Below, piece after piece: positions 53,334 through 62,633 of a DNA stretch of 64,000 bases; position 1 is the first letter of the stretch; each line of letters begins with the position of its first letter. Where the stretch lies: NCBI GenBank assembly GCA_039586035.1, contig JBDHLD010000028.1, forward strand, positions 19,209 to 83,208, read 5' to 3'. The position numbers were made by a program, and so were the translations under genes. The notes beneath the pieces are model-generated. The model saw nothing but the letters and a program-made list of their open reading frames with translations, had not been told where the DNA came from and did no database searches. This stretch comes from JBDHHQ01 sp039586035. Its GTDB lineage: Bacteria > Gemmatimonadota > Gemmatimonadetes > Longimicrobiales > Gaopeijiaceae.

Positions 53334-54079
53334 GACAGATCCGGAGCGGGGTTCTTCTGAGAGCGTTCCTTCGCTCCTTCCTGATCCAAGGGTCCTGGAA
53401 CTACCGGACCATGATCGGTAGCGGCTTCGGTTTCGCTCTGATACCGGTCCTCCGGTGGCTGTATCGCGACGATCCGGAGGGTCTGGCGCAGGCCACGGCA
53501 CGGCACACGGAGCACTTCAACGCGCATCCCTACATGGCGGGTCTCGCCATCGGGGCGACGGCGAGGATGGAGGCCGATGGGGCGGCACCTGAAGCCGTGC
53601 GGCGTTTCAAGAGCGCCGTCCGTGGGCCGTTGGGCGGACTGGGGGACCGGCTGGTTTGGGCCGGACTGCTACCGACCACCGTGTTGGTCGCGCTGGTGCT
53701 CGCAGTCCTCGGGGCCGATGCCGGGGTCGTGGTGGTGACATTCTTGGTGCTGTACAACGTGGGCCACCTCACCGTACGCGGGTGGGCGTTCCGCACTGGC
53801 GTCGAGGCGGGTCCTGGCGTCGCGGGCCGGCTCGCCGCCGTCGATCTGGGCGGCAAGGCCGAGCGAGTCCAGGCCGTGGGTGTGGTGCTGTTGGGCATGC
53901 TCGCTGGCCTGCTGACCGCTCGGGCGGTGTCGGCGGGAGGGTTTGGCTGGGCGGTAGCCGTGGTCGGAGCCGCCACGTTGGCCGTCGGCGCCAAGGTGGG
54001 ACTGCGGATCTGGCGGCCCATGTCCGCGGCGCTGACGGTGCTGATAATGATGCTCACTGTTTGGGGGGCGCTGAAATGA
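53330..54079 (+). CDS. PTS mannose-class EIID
   Basis: About 249 residues from GTG 53330. EIID signatures: LIQGSWNYRTMIGSGFGFALIP, then FNAHPYMAGLAIGATARME, and C-terminal membrane helices (LPTTVLVALVLAVLG onward). With EIIC it makes the membrane component. The upstream open frame to 52577 mirrors the EIIC gene. The stop overlaps the HPr start (ATGA). Confidence 0.9.
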   Translation: MRQIRSGVLLRAFLRSFLIQGSWNYRTMIGSGFGFALIPVLRWLYRDDPEGLAQATARHTEHFNAHPYMAGLAIGATARMEADGAAPEAVRRFKSAVRGPLGGLGDRLVWAGLLPTTVLVALVLAVLGADAGVVVVTFLVLYNVGHLTVRGWAFRTGVEAGPGVAGRLAAVDLGGKAERVQAVGVVLLGMLAGLLTARAVSAGGFGWAVAVVGAATLAVGAKVGLRIWRPMSAALTVLIMMLTVWGALK

Positions 54080-54360
54080 CCCATTCTGTCGTCGAGGAGC
54101 GAACCGCCCAGATCGTGAATCGCCTGGGGTTGCATGCGCGCCCCGCCGCAGAGTTCGTGAAGCTGGCAGGTCGGTTCGCGGCCGAGATCAGCGTGGAGAA
54201 AGACGGGATGACGGTGAACGGCAAGAGCATCATGGGGGTGTTGATGTTGGCGGCGGAGCACGGCTCGGAGCTCCGCATCCGGGGAGAAGGCCAGGACGCC
54301 CAGGCGGCTGTGGACGCCCTGGTCTCGCTGGTGAGCCGCGGATTCGAGGAGGGCGTGTGA
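54076..54360 (+). CDS. ptsH: Phosphocarrier protein HPr
   Basis: 94 residues. The catalytic His20 is in NRLGLHARPAAEF, and the regulatory Ser51 in VNGKSIMGVLMLAA, 31 residues on, matches His15/Ser46 of Bacillus. The regulatory serine supports HprK control. ATG 54076 overlaps the EIID stop. Confidence 0.93.
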   Translation: MTHSVVEERTAQIVNRLGLHARPAAEFVKLAGRFAAEISVEKDGMTVNGKSIMGVLMLAAEHGSELRIRGEGQDAQAAVDALVSLVSRGFEEGV

Positions 54361-54484
54361 AGCCGCGACGCGCCGGCGCGCCGCCCACCGCCTCCAGCCC
54401 ACGGTCGCCGTCGAGATGCAGGCTGACCACTCGGACGGCCGGCGGGCCGCCTGGGCTCCTCCGCCTCTCGCGGAGATAGACCTG

Positions 54485-56272
54485 ATGTCCATCGTCAAGG
54501 ACGGCAGTCCCGCGGCCGAAGGCATCGCAATGGGGCCCGTACACGTCATCCACTGGGGCGTACCGGAAGTGCCGCACCGGACGCTCGATGGGGGCGAGGT
54601 AGAGACGGAGATCCAGCGGTTCCACGGGGCCTTGAATTGGGCGCGGGAGAAGCTCCTGGATCTCATGTCGGCCACCGAGGGGCGCCTGGGCCGCGTCGAG
54701 GCACGGATCTTCGAGCCTCAGCTGCTCATGCTCGAGGATGTGGAAGTGGTTGAGGGCACGGTTCGCTACATCCGCGAGAACCGCCTTCCCGCGGAGCGAG
54801 CCCTCGAGTGGCGCATGCTCGAGCTACAGGCCAAGTGGACCCGGACGGCCCACCCCATGGTGCTGGACAAGCTCAACGACGTGCAGGACCTGCAGGTCCG
54901 ACTCCTCCACCATCTGCTGGACCTTCCGGATCCCGCCGACGTCGCGCGGATCGGCGACCCGGTCATCGTGGTGGTGAAGAACCTCTCGCCGAGCCTCACG
55001 GTCCAAATGGACCCGGATCACGTGCTGGGCATCGCCGCCGACGAAGGCACGCGGACGGCCCATTGGGTCATTCTGGCGCGCTCCCTGAACATCCCCACCG
55101 TCGTGGGCTTGGGCGACATCTCGAAGGTGGCTCAGAACGGGCAGGAGGCCATCATCGATGGCCGTATCGGCCGGGTCGTCCTGGATCCGGACGAGCGAGA
55201 CCGGGCCAAGTTCCGCGAGCGTCGGTCCAGATTCGAGCTTTGGGAAACGGAGCTGGGGGAGATTTCCCGGCTGGACGCCATGACGTCGGACGGGCAGCCG
55301 GTAGCCCTGCGAGCGAACCTCGATCTACCGTCCGAAGCTGAGGCCGCCCGCGCCCACGGCGCTCAGGGAGTGGGGCTCTTCCGCACCGAGTTCCTCGTGG
55401 TGGGGCGGGCGTACATGCCCGGCGAGGAGGAGCAGTACGAAGCCTATCGGGGGGTGGCGGAAGCCTTCCCCAGTGACGCTGTCTACATCCGCACCTTCGA
55501 TCTCGGGGGAGACAAGTTCCCCATGTTCCTCCACATGCCTGCCGAGGAGAATCCCTTCCTCGGGTGGCGGGCCATCCGAGTGTGCCTGGACGAACCGGAG
55601 CTGTTCCGCACCCAGCTCCGCGCGATCCTCCGGGCGACCGCCCACGGAGACGTGCGGATCATGCTCCCCCTCATCAACGACGTGCACGAGATCAGACGCG
55701 TGCGCTCCCTGCTCCAGGAAGAGGGCGCCAAGCTCCGAAGCGAAGGCGTCGAGTTCAACTCGGGCTACAAGCTGGGGATTCTCGTGGAGACTCCGGCCGC
55801 GGCTCTGGACGCGGCAGAGCTGGCCCGCCACGTGGACTTCTTCTCCATCGGTACCAACGATCTCGTACAATACACCTTGGCCGTGGACCGGACCTCTGCC
55901 CGACTGGCCCACCTCTTCAACCCGTTCCACCCGTCCGTGGTACGGCAGTTGCATCAGGTGGCGCGAGTGGGTCGAGCGGCCGGAATCGAGGTGAGCGTCT
56001 GTGGAGAGCTCGCTGCGCATCCGCTGGGGGCGTACCTGCTCCTGGGCCTGGACATCACCGCGTTCTCGGTCTCGTGGCCGGCGCTGCCCGAGCTCAAGAA
56101 GTTCATCCGCGAGTTCCGGATCGAAGACGCGCGGCAGGCCGCAGCGAAGGCCCTGGCCGCAGCGACGAGCGAGGACGTGACGAAGGTACTTGCGGAGAGC
56201 ATCGGGAACTCGGTGGACCTTGCCGTGTTCTCCGGCCGGTGGAGCCTGTCCGTTCCCAACGGCAGACCGTGA
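54485..56272 (+). CDS. ptsI: PTS enzyme I (phosphoenolpyruvate-protein phosphotransferase)
   Basis: About 595 residues from ATG 54485; an in-frame ATG at 54416 is possible. The HPr-binding helical domain is followed by the phospho-His block TRTAHWVILARSLNIPTVVG with His193 (E. coli His189). The PEP-binding domain has GVGLFRTEFLVVGR, LRIRTFDLGGDK-like YIRTFDLGGDKFP, DFFSIGTNDLVQYTLAVDR and VSVCGELA with Cys506 (E. coli Cys502). It transfers phosphate from PEP to HPr. The TSH of the usual block is TAH, a mild variation. Confidence 0.92.
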   Translation: MSIVKDGSPAAEGIAMGPVHVIHWGVPEVPHRTLDGGEVETEIQRFHGALNWAREKLLDLMSATEGRLGRVEARIFEPQLLMLEDVEVVEGTVRYIRENRLPAERALEWRMLELQAKWTRTAHPMVLDKLNDVQDLQVRLLHHLLDLPDPADVARIGDPVIVVVKNLSPSLTVQMDPDHVLGIAADEGTRTAHWVILARSLNIPTVVGLGDISKVAQNGQEAIIDGRIGRVVLDPDERDRAKFRERRSRFELWETELGEISRLDAMTSDGQPVALRANLDLPSEAEAARAHGAQGVGLFRTEFLVVGRAYMPGEEEQYEAYRGVAEAFPSDAVYIRTFDLGGDKFPMFLHMPAEENPFLGWRAIRVCLDEPELFRTQLRAILRATAHGDVRIMLPLINDVHEIRRVRSLLQEEGAKLRSEGVEFNSGYKLGILVETPAAALDAAELARHVDFFSIGTNDLVQYTLAVDRTSARLAHLFNPFHPSVVRQLHQVARVGRAAGIEVSVCGELAAHPLGAYLLLGLDITAFSVSWPALPELKKFIREFRIEDARQAAAKALAAATSEDVTKVLAESIGNSVDLAVFSGRWSLSVPNGRP

Positions 56273-56300
56273 CGAACGTGTTTCTTCGAGAGGACGAGCG

Positions 56301-57488
56301 TTGAGCCTGAGACTATTCACCTCGGAGTCGGTTACCGAGGGTCATCCCGACAAGATCGCCGACCAGATCTCCGACTCCGTCCTCGACGCCATCTTGCTCG
56401 AGGACGCCGCGGCCCGAGTAGCGTGCGAGACCTTCGTGACGACGGGCCTTGCCTTGGTCTCCGGTGAGATCACGACGGAGGCCTACGTGGACGTGCCTAC
56501 CCTGGTGAGGGACGTCCTCCACGACATCGGCTACACCTCTTCGGAGTACGGCATCAACGCAACGACCTGTGGTGTCCTCACCAGCATTGGACGCCAGTCG
56601 CCCGACATCGCCCAGGGCGTCGACACGGGCGGTGCGGGGGACCAGGGCATGATGTTCGGCTACGCGTGCGACGACACGGAAGAGCTGATGCCGGCACCCA
56701 TCTCGTTCGCCCACAAGCTCGTGCGGCGTCTCGCCGAGGTGCGGCAAAGCGGCGAGCTGCCCTGGCTGCGCCCGGACGGCAAGGCCCAGGTAACCATGGC
56801 GTACGACGGCAACCAGCCCGTCAGCGTCGAGACCGTGGTGGTGAGCGCCCAGCACGACCCCGACATCTCCCACGAAGAGCTGACGGCCCAGATCAAGGAG
56901 AACGTCATCGCGTCCGTGATCCCGGCCGAGTACCTGGAGGCCGGTACCTGCACCTACCACATCAATCCCACCGGCAAGTTCGTGGTCGGCGGGCCCCAGG
57001 GAGACGCCGGCCTTACGGGGCGCAAGATCATCGTGGACACCTACGGGGGCATGGGCCGTCACGGCGGCGGCGCCTTCAGCGGCAAAGACCCCACGAAGGT
57101 GGACCGCTCGGCGACCTACGCCGCCCGCTGGGCCGCCAAGAACGTCGTGGCTTCTGGCGCGGCTGCCCGGTGCGAGATCCAGCTGGCCTACGCCATCGGA
57201 GTCGTGGAACCGGTTTCCGTCTACGTCGAGACTTTCGGGACGGGTCGCCTGCCGGACACCGAGATCTCGACAGCGGTCGAAAAGGTCTTCGACTTTCGGC
57301 CCGCCGCCATCATCGAAGCGCTCGGGCTGCGCCATCCGATCTTCCGAGCCACGGCTGCCTACGGCCACTTCGGACGCGCACCGGAGACCCGGACCGTTGG
57401 AGAAGGCCAGGGCCAGCGAGACGTCGAGCTGTTCACCTGGGAGCGCGCCGACCAGGTGGACGCACTGCGGGCCGAGCTGGGGCTCTGA
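56301..57488 (+). CDS. metK: S-adenosylmethionine synthase
   Basis: About 395 residues from TTG 56301, preceded by GAGAGGA. Motifs: FTSESVTEGHPDKIADQISD, GGAGDQGMMFGYA, TGKFVVGGPQGDAGLTGRK and GGGAFSGKDPTKVDRS. It makes SAM from ATP and methionine. No SAM riboswitch lies in the 28-base gap before it. Confidence 0.95.
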   Translation: MSLRLFTSESVTEGHPDKIADQISDSVLDAILLEDAAARVACETFVTTGLALVSGEITTEAYVDVPTLVRDVLHDIGYTSSEYGINATTCGVLTSIGRQSPDIAQGVDTGGAGDQGMMFGYACDDTEELMPAPISFAHKLVRRLAEVRQSGELPWLRPDGKAQVTMAYDGNQPVSVETVVVSAQHDPDISHEELTAQIKENVIASVIPAEYLEAGTCTYHINPTGKFVVGGPQGDAGLTGRKIIVDTYGGMGRHGGGAFSGKDPTKVDRSATYAARWAAKNVVASGAAARCEIQLAYAIGVVEPVSVYVETFGTGRLPDTEISTAVEKVFDFRPAAIIEALGLRHPIFRATAAYGHFGRAPETRTVGEGQGQRDVELFTWERADQVDALRAELGL

Positions 57489-57603
57489 AGCCTCGAGCGA
57501 ACCCGGAGCCCGCTGAGGAGTACCTGAGGGACAGGCCAACCGCCTGCAGTGAGGCGGTCGAGCGCTTCCGAGCGCTCGGGTTGAACGCGGAGGGCCACGC
57601 AAC

Positions 57604-58128
57604 GTGCTAATCGAGGTGAGAGTCCAGAGCCTGGGGTTGGACAAGATGTCCAACACCCCGGTCGTAATCCTGCAAGAGCTCACGGGAGAGCGCGTCCTGC
57701 CGATTTGGATCGGGCCCGGAGAGGCCAGCGCCATTGCCATGCAGCTCGCCGACATGAAGTTCTCGCGGCCACTCACCCACGATTTGCTGGTCTCGGTCAT
57801 GGGGGGCCTGGGCGGAGCTTTGCAGAAGGTCATCATCACGCGGGTCGAGAAGAACACGTACTACGCGGAGATGATCGTTCGGCGGAACGGGGAGATCATC
57901 TCGGTCGACGCTCGGCCGAGCGACTCCATCGCCGTGGCGTTGCGCATGGAGGCTCGGATCTTCGCTGACGACGACCTCTTGAACGAGGCGGCGTTGGAGA
58001 TCGCCGAGGCGGAGGCCGCCGATTCGGCTGACGAATCCGGCGATCCCTCGGCCGGCATGCCTCCCGAAGAGCTCAAAGAACACCTGCGACGTCTCAATCC
58101 CGAGGACTTCGGACGCTTCACGCCGTGA
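57604..58128 (+). CDS. Bifunctional nuclease-family (BFN, DUF151) protein
   Basis: 174 residues. The BFN domain (1-125) has PVVILQELTGERVLPIWIGPGEASAIAM, RPLTHDLLVSVM and DARPSDSIAVALRMEARIF. Plant members degrade DNA and RNA; the bacterial role is unclear. The acidic C-terminal tail (130-174) is Ala/Glu-rich and ends in EELKEHLRRLNPEDF. GTG 57604 is the start. The stop overlaps the next gene. Confidence 0.82.
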   Translation: MLIEVRVQSLGLDKMSNTPVVILQELTGERVLPIWIGPGEASAIAMQLADMKFSRPLTHDLLVSVMGGLGGALQKVIITRVEKNTYYAEMIVRRNGEIISVDARPSDSIAVALRMEARIFADDDLLNEAALEIAEAEAADSADESGDPSAGMPPEELKEHLRRLNPEDFGRFTP

Positions 58129-59297
58129 CGCCCCGAAGCAGGCGGCCACGGAGGGGGCTCGCGAAGACGTTGGCGGGCATCGTGGTCTCGAGCCCGTTGG
58201 TGGCTTTCCCCCTCAGTGGCCAGGCGCCGGTCGATCCGGTCCTCGCCGGCCAGGTCCTGCTGGCCTCCGAGCCGCTGCCCTCCATCACGGTGGTCCTTCA
58301 CAGGGTCGCTCCCGACGGTGCCGGCGAGTTGGACAGCATCGCCGCCACCGACGACGGCAGCTTCGCGTTTCGCCTCCCGCACGTGCCGGACCCGGAGCTC
58401 CGAGGCGAGATCTTCTTCGCCTCGGTACGGTATCGAGACGTTCTCTACTTCGGCCCGCCCGTCAGCCAGGCGGTCCAGCTCGACAGCGTCTACGTCGTCC
58501 AGGCCTACGACACCGCCGCGGCTCCACCCGACGGGGCCCGTCTGCCCGTCCGGATCCGCCACGTGTTCCTGGAGCCCGCCGAGGGCGGCTGGCAAGTGAC
58601 CGATCTCTTTCAGGTGCACAATCCTGGTGACCGCACGCTGATCGCTGGGCCGGACGACGCAACGTGGACCCACCCGCTCCTGGAGGGCGGCCGGGACTTC
58701 GAGCTGGGTCAAGGTGACCTGGCCCCGGAACAGGTCGACTTCGCCGACGGAAGCGTACGGGTCACGGCGCCTCTGCCCCCGGGTGATCGCCTGGTGGTGG
58801 TCCGGTACCGCCTCGACGAGGTGGAAACGGTCATGCGGATCGTCGGGGCGACCGAACGGGCCGAGGTGTTGATCCTGGAGCCTGCTCCGCTATTGGACGT
58901 GGTGGGGCTCGATGCTCTCGACACCGTCGAGCTCGAACCCGGCACGAGCTATCGCCGGTACCAGGCCACTGATCTGATGGACGCGACGATCCGCATGGTC
59001 AGGACCGAGCCGCCCCGGGGCCTGCCCACGGGTTGGCTCGCGGTCCTGATGGCCCTGGTGCTGGCAGGTGCCGGCGTGCTGGCGTTCCGGCAGCCTTTCC
59101 CCCGGGCGGCCGCGGCCGGGGGACCGGGTTCCGAACCCAGTGAAGCCGAGGATAGCCGGCGGCTTCTCCTCCTCGAGATCGCGAAGCTGGACGAGGCCTA
59201 CGCGGCCTCCGAGTCCGGAGGCTCCGAGGCGGAGGCCCAATACCGTGCGAAAAGAGCGGACTTGATCCGCAGGCTCGGCGCCGACTCGGCTCAATGA
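58125..59297 (+). CDS. Exported hypothetical protein with C-terminal membrane anchor
   Basis: 390 residues from a GTG overlapping the BFN stop. A signal peptide ends at LSGQ; the extracellular part (35-300) is beta-rich, with a carboxypeptidase-regulatory-like start (LAGQVLLASEPLPSITVVLHRV). A single membrane helix lies at about 304-321 (WLAVLMALVLAGAGVLAF), followed by a charged cytoplasmic tail with a coiled-coil stretch (RRLLLLEIAKLDEAY). The function is not known. A type I membrane topology is expected. Confidence 0.65.
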   Translation: MTPRSRRPRRGLAKTLAGIVVSSPLVAFPLSGQAPVDPVLAGQVLLASEPLPSITVVLHRVAPDGAGELDSIAATDDGSFAFRLPHVPDPELRGEIFFASVRYRDVLYFGPPVSQAVQLDSVYVVQAYDTAAAPPDGARLPVRIRHVFLEPAEGGWQVTDLFQVHNPGDRTLIAGPDDATWTHPLLEGGRDFELGQGDLAPEQVDFADGSVRVTAPLPPGDRLVVVRYRLDEVETVMRIVGATERAEVLILEPAPLLDVVGLDALDTVELEPGTSYRRYQATDLMDATIRMVRTEPPRGLPTGWLAVLMALVLAGAGVLAFRQPFPRAAAAGGPGSEPSEAEDSRRLLLLEIAKLDEAYAASESGGSEAEAQYRAKRADLIRRLGADSAQ

Positions 59298-60049
59298 GCC
59301 TGGTTTCGACGCCGGCCATCTTGCTTCGCTCCTTCGCCTACGGCGAGACGAGCACGATCCTCAAGTTCTACACGCGGGACCTGGGCGTGACTGGTGTCAT
59401 GGCCCGGGGCGTCCGGGGCAAACAGTCGCGGGGGCAGGGCAGCATCGGCACCTTTGCCGAGGGAGTGCTCAGCCTCTACGTGAAGGCGAATCGGGAGCTC
59501 CAGACGCTCAAGGAGTTCGCACCCACGGACGGCCGTCGCCAGCTCGCCTCCGACGTGACCCGTTTCGCCGCCGCGTCCGTGCTCGCCGAGGTCGTTCTGC
59601 GACACGCGGGGGAAGAAGGCAATCCCCGTCTGTACCATCGCCTGGCGGAGGCGCTGGATCGGCTGGGCGAGACAGGGAGGGACCACGCCGTGGTGGATTT
59701 CCTGGCTGAGGCCTGGGGCATCGTGGACGGGCTCGGCTATCGACCCGAGCTGGCTCACTGCGTGGCCTGCGGCCGTCTGTTGGCTGACGACGAGATGGGC
59801 CGCTTCGACTTCTCCGCCGGAGGGATTCGGTGTGGGGACTGTGGAGCGGAGGGGGCCGGCCCCCGGATCGGCAGCGGCGCTCGCGCGCAGCTGTATGCCC
59901 TGGTCGAGGGCAAGCGGCCCCCCGGGTTTCGGCGCGCTCGCGCCCACGTGAAGCTGCTGAACGACTTCGTGACCTACCACGTGTCAGAGGGGCGGCCACT
60001 TCAGTCCATGGCCTTCTTGTTCGACCTGCTATCGAGGACCGATGCGTAG
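59294..60049 (+). CDS. recO: DNA repair protein RecO
   Basis: 251 residues. The N-terminal OB fold starts TPAILLRSFAYGETSTILKFYTRDLG. A C-terminal zinc finger is formed by CVACGR and, further on, CGDC. RecO anneals DNA and loads RecA with RecR/RecF. It starts in the stop of the previous gene and overlaps selB by 8 bases. Confidence 0.92.
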   Translation: MSLVSTPAILLRSFAYGETSTILKFYTRDLGVTGVMARGVRGKQSRGQGSIGTFAEGVLSLYVKANRELQTLKEFAPTDGRRQLASDVTRFAAASVLAEVVLRHAGEEGNPRLYHRLAEALDRLGETGRDHAVVDFLAEAWGIVDGLGYRPELAHCVACGRLLADDEMGRFDFSAGGIRCGDCGAEGAGPRIGSGARAQLYALVEGKRPPGFRRARAHVKLLNDFVTYHVSEGRPLQSMAFLFDLLSRTDA

Positions 60050-61937
60050 GCTGATCCTGGGCACGGCCGGACACATCGATCACGGGAAGACCGCCCTGGT
60101 GCGGGCGCTCACCGGCGTGGACACCGACCGGTTGAAGGAGGAGAAGGCGCGGGGCATTACCATCGAGCTCGGGTTCGCGGAGCTCGAGGTCGGAGTCGAC
60201 CACTCCTTCGGCGTGGTCGACGTGCCCGGTCACGAGGGCTTCGTCCGAACCATGGTCGCGGGAGCCACCGGCATGGACGTCGTGTTGCTGGTCGTCGCCG
60301 CCGACGAGGGCGTGATGCCACAGACCAGGGAGCACGTGGCCATCGTCCGGCTCCTCGGCGTCGACCGCCTGGCCGTGGCTCTGACCAAGGCGGACCTGGT
60401 CGACGACGAGTGGCTGGAGCTCGTCACCGACGACGTGAGGGACCTTCTGGCGGACACGCCTTACGCCGGCGCTCCCATCGTGGCCACGTCTGCCGAGACC
60501 GGGCAGGGGCTCGAGGCGCTGACCGATGTGCTCGGTGCCCTCGCGGTCGAGACGAGGGGCCGGGACAGCGGCGACGTGCTGCGACTCCCCATCGATCGAG
60601 TCTTCACGGTGCGGGGGACCGGAACGGTGGTCACCGGAACCCTGTGGACCGGCACGCTGACCAAGGGGCAGCGCATTCGAGTCGAGCCCCATGGCCCTGA
60701 AGCACGAATCCGGGGGCTGCAGGTGCATGGTCGCGAGGTCGGTTCAGCGGAAGCGGGAGCGCGCGCGGCCGTGGCGCTGGTGGGGCCCGACGTGGGGCGT
60801 GGCGGCGTGACGCGGGGCCAGTGCGTGGTCACGAGCTGGCCCCCCTCCAACATGCTCACGGCGCGACTGAGCGTCCTTCCGGACGCCGGATGGCAGGTCG
60901 AGCATGGACAACGGGTCCGGGTGCACGCCGGCACCGCCGAGGTGATGGCGCGTTGCGTCGTTCCGTCCGGCGTGATCCCTCCCGGCGACACGGACTGGTT
61001 GCAGCTCCGTCTCGAGGAGCCCGTGATCGCCAGGGCGCGGGACCGCTTGATCGTGAGGTCCTACTCCCCGGTCACGACGATCGCCGGCGCGGCAGTGGCG
61101 GAGCCCCATCCTCTCAAGAGATCCCGCTTTTCGTCATCCGAGCTGGAACGCCTGGAGACGATCCTGAATGGTGCGCCTGCCGTCGCGGTCGAGGCGGCGC
61201 TGGAGCAGGGGGGATGGGCGGGCATCGAGGTGGACCGCATCCCACTGGCGACCGGCCTCGCACCGTCGGAGGTGGAGCACGCGTGCCGTGACCTGCTGGG
61301 ACGGGGAGCTCTAACGGCGGCCGGATCGCTCCACGCGACCGCCTTCGTATCGAAGGCGGAGGCGGTCCTGACCGATGCGGTGGCCGAATGGCATCGTCGG
61401 CAGCCGCTCCAAAGTGGTATCCCGCTGGAGATCCTCCGTCAGAAGCTTCCTCCCGGCGCGTCGGAGGCGCTGGCCGACGCCGTGATTCGTCGCCTCCGAG
61501 AGGCGGACCGGTTGGCGGTACGCGGTGGCGTTGCCGCGCTCCCGGACTTCACCGTCCGGCTCAGCGACGAGGCGCAGGGTGCGCGGGATCGCTTGGCAGA
61601 CCTTTATCGTTCGGCGGGGCTGGCGCCACCGACGCTCCGTGAGCTACCCGAGGACCTCCGTGCCCGTCGGGACTTCGACGCGCTGCTGGAGCTGCTGGTT
61701 ACCGGCGGAGATCTCCAGGCGCTGGATCAGGGGCTTTATGTCTGGCGGCCAGCGGTCGACGACATGGTCACGGAGGTCATGCGGCGTTTCGGCGGCCGAA
61801 GCGGTCTGTCGCCGGGTGACTTTCGCGAAGTCGTACCGCTGACTCGGAAGTACCTGATGCCCCTGCTGAGCTACCTCGACGGGGAGGGCGTGACCGTCCG
61901 CGATGGAGACAAGAGGTCGGTCCGAGCGTCGGATTGA
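60042..61937 (+). CDS. selB: Selenocysteine-specific elongation factor SelB
   Basis: 631 residues, standard length. The GTPase domain has GHIDHGKT (10-17), DVPGHE (60-65) and TKAD. EF-Tu-like domains 2 and 3 follow (about 175-345), and the C-terminal winged-helix repeats (about 380-631) bind SECIS RNA. It delivers Sec-tRNA to the ribosome at UGA codons, so the organism probably makes selenoproteins. No selA, selC or selD is in the window. Confidence 0.93.
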   Translation: MRRLILGTAGHIDHGKTALVRALTGVDTDRLKEEKARGITIELGFAELEVGVDHSFGVVDVPGHEGFVRTMVAGATGMDVVLLVVAADEGVMPQTREHVAIVRLLGVDRLAVALTKADLVDDEWLELVTDDVRDLLADTPYAGAPIVATSAETGQGLEALTDVLGALAVETRGRDSGDVLRLPIDRVFTVRGTGTVVTGTLWTGTLTKGQRIRVEPHGPEARIRGLQVHGREVGSAEAGARAAVALVGPDVGRGGVTRGQCVVTSWPPSNMLTARLSVLPDAGWQVEHGQRVRVHAGTAEVMARCVVPSGVIPPGDTDWLQLRLEEPVIARARDRLIVRSYSPVTTIAGAAVAEPHPLKRSRFSSSELERLETILNGAPAVAVEAALEQGGWAGIEVDRIPLATGLAPSEVEHACRDLLGRGALTAAGSLHATAFVSKAEAVLTDAVAEWHRRQPLQSGIPLEILRQKLPPGASEALADAVIRRLREADRLAVRGGVAALPDFTVRLSDEAQGARDRLADLYRSAGLAPPTLRELPEDLRARRDFDALLELLVTGGDLQALDQGLYVWRPAVDDMVTEVMRRFGGRSGLSPGDFREVVPLTRKYLMPLLSYLDGEGVTVRDGDKRSVRASD

Positions 61938-62022
61938 TCCCACGGAAGTCGCCCGGACAACCCTTTCCACTCGGCGCGGGTCCAAGGAAATGGGAGCGGC
62001 GGGAACGTTGTCGTGAACAGGC

Positions 62023-62052
62023 TTGACGCGGGCCTCGCCGCCGCCGTATTGT
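62023..62052 (+). promoter_or_regulatory. Possible promoter of the sorting-domain protein gene
   Basis: TTGACG (62023-62028) and TATTGT (62047-62052) are separated by 18 bases. The pair lies about 90 bases before the ATG at 62144, in the 206-base gap after selB. Confidence 0.45.
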
Positions 62053-62143
62053 GGTGATATCGGGTGAGTTAGTGGTTCCAAGACAACCTTTGGAGGGCTA
62101 TACGTCTTTCAGCTACGGCACAGCATTCTGTGCGGAGGGTCAG

Positions 62144-62590
62144 ATGAGGCGCGCAAGCCTCTTCTTCGTCCTCCTCTCCATTTTCGGCCTCGCTATCCCA
62201 GCTTCCGGACAGGAGACGGGGACACAGAGGCCGGCTGGGCAGCAGGAGAACGGGTTTCAGCTAGGTCAGAACTATCCGAATCCGTTCAACCCTGAGACCA
62301 AGATTCCGTTTGTCCTGAACGAGGATCTCTTCGGGAATGGGCAACCGGTGGTCGTATCGGTTCGGATCTTCAACGTACTGCGGCAGTTCGTCGCGGCCCC
62401 TACGGCCCTCGGCCATCCACGGGGCGAGGGCGTGCCGCTGGTCCAGTTGGAGTACGACTTCCCGGGTCGGTACGAGGCGTACTGGGACGGCCACGACGAG
62501 TTGGGCAATCAGGTCGCGTCAGGCGTCTACTTCGTGCAGCTCACGGTGAACGGTCGCAGTCAGGTCATGAAGATGTTCGTGACCAAATAG
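62144..62590 (+). CDS. Small secreted protein made of a YPNPFNP-type sorting/FlgD-like domain
   Basis: 148 residues. ATG 62144 is preceded by GGAGGG. A signal peptide ends at ASGQ; then a short linker and a single beta-sandwich domain with GQNYPNPFNPETKIPF (41-56), YEAYWDGHDELGNQVASGVYFV and a basic end (MKMFVTK). This is the fold of type IX secretion C-terminal sorting domains and of FlgD Ig-like domains. Normally it follows a large enzyme or adhesin, but here it is nearly the whole mature protein. A promoter and a terminator bracket it, so it is an independent, expressed gene rather than a fragment. Function unknown. Confidence 0.8.
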   Translation: MRRASLFFVLLSIFGLAIPASGQETGTQRPAGQQENGFQLGQNYPNPFNPETKIPFVLNEDLFGNGQPVVVSVRIFNVLRQFVAAPTALGHPRGEGVPLVQLEYDFPGRYEAYWDGHDELGNQVASGVYFVQLTVNGRSQVMKMFVTK

Positions 62591-62633
62591 GACCCGTACG
62601 TCCTGCTGTAGAGGCCGAAGAGTCACAAAGCAG

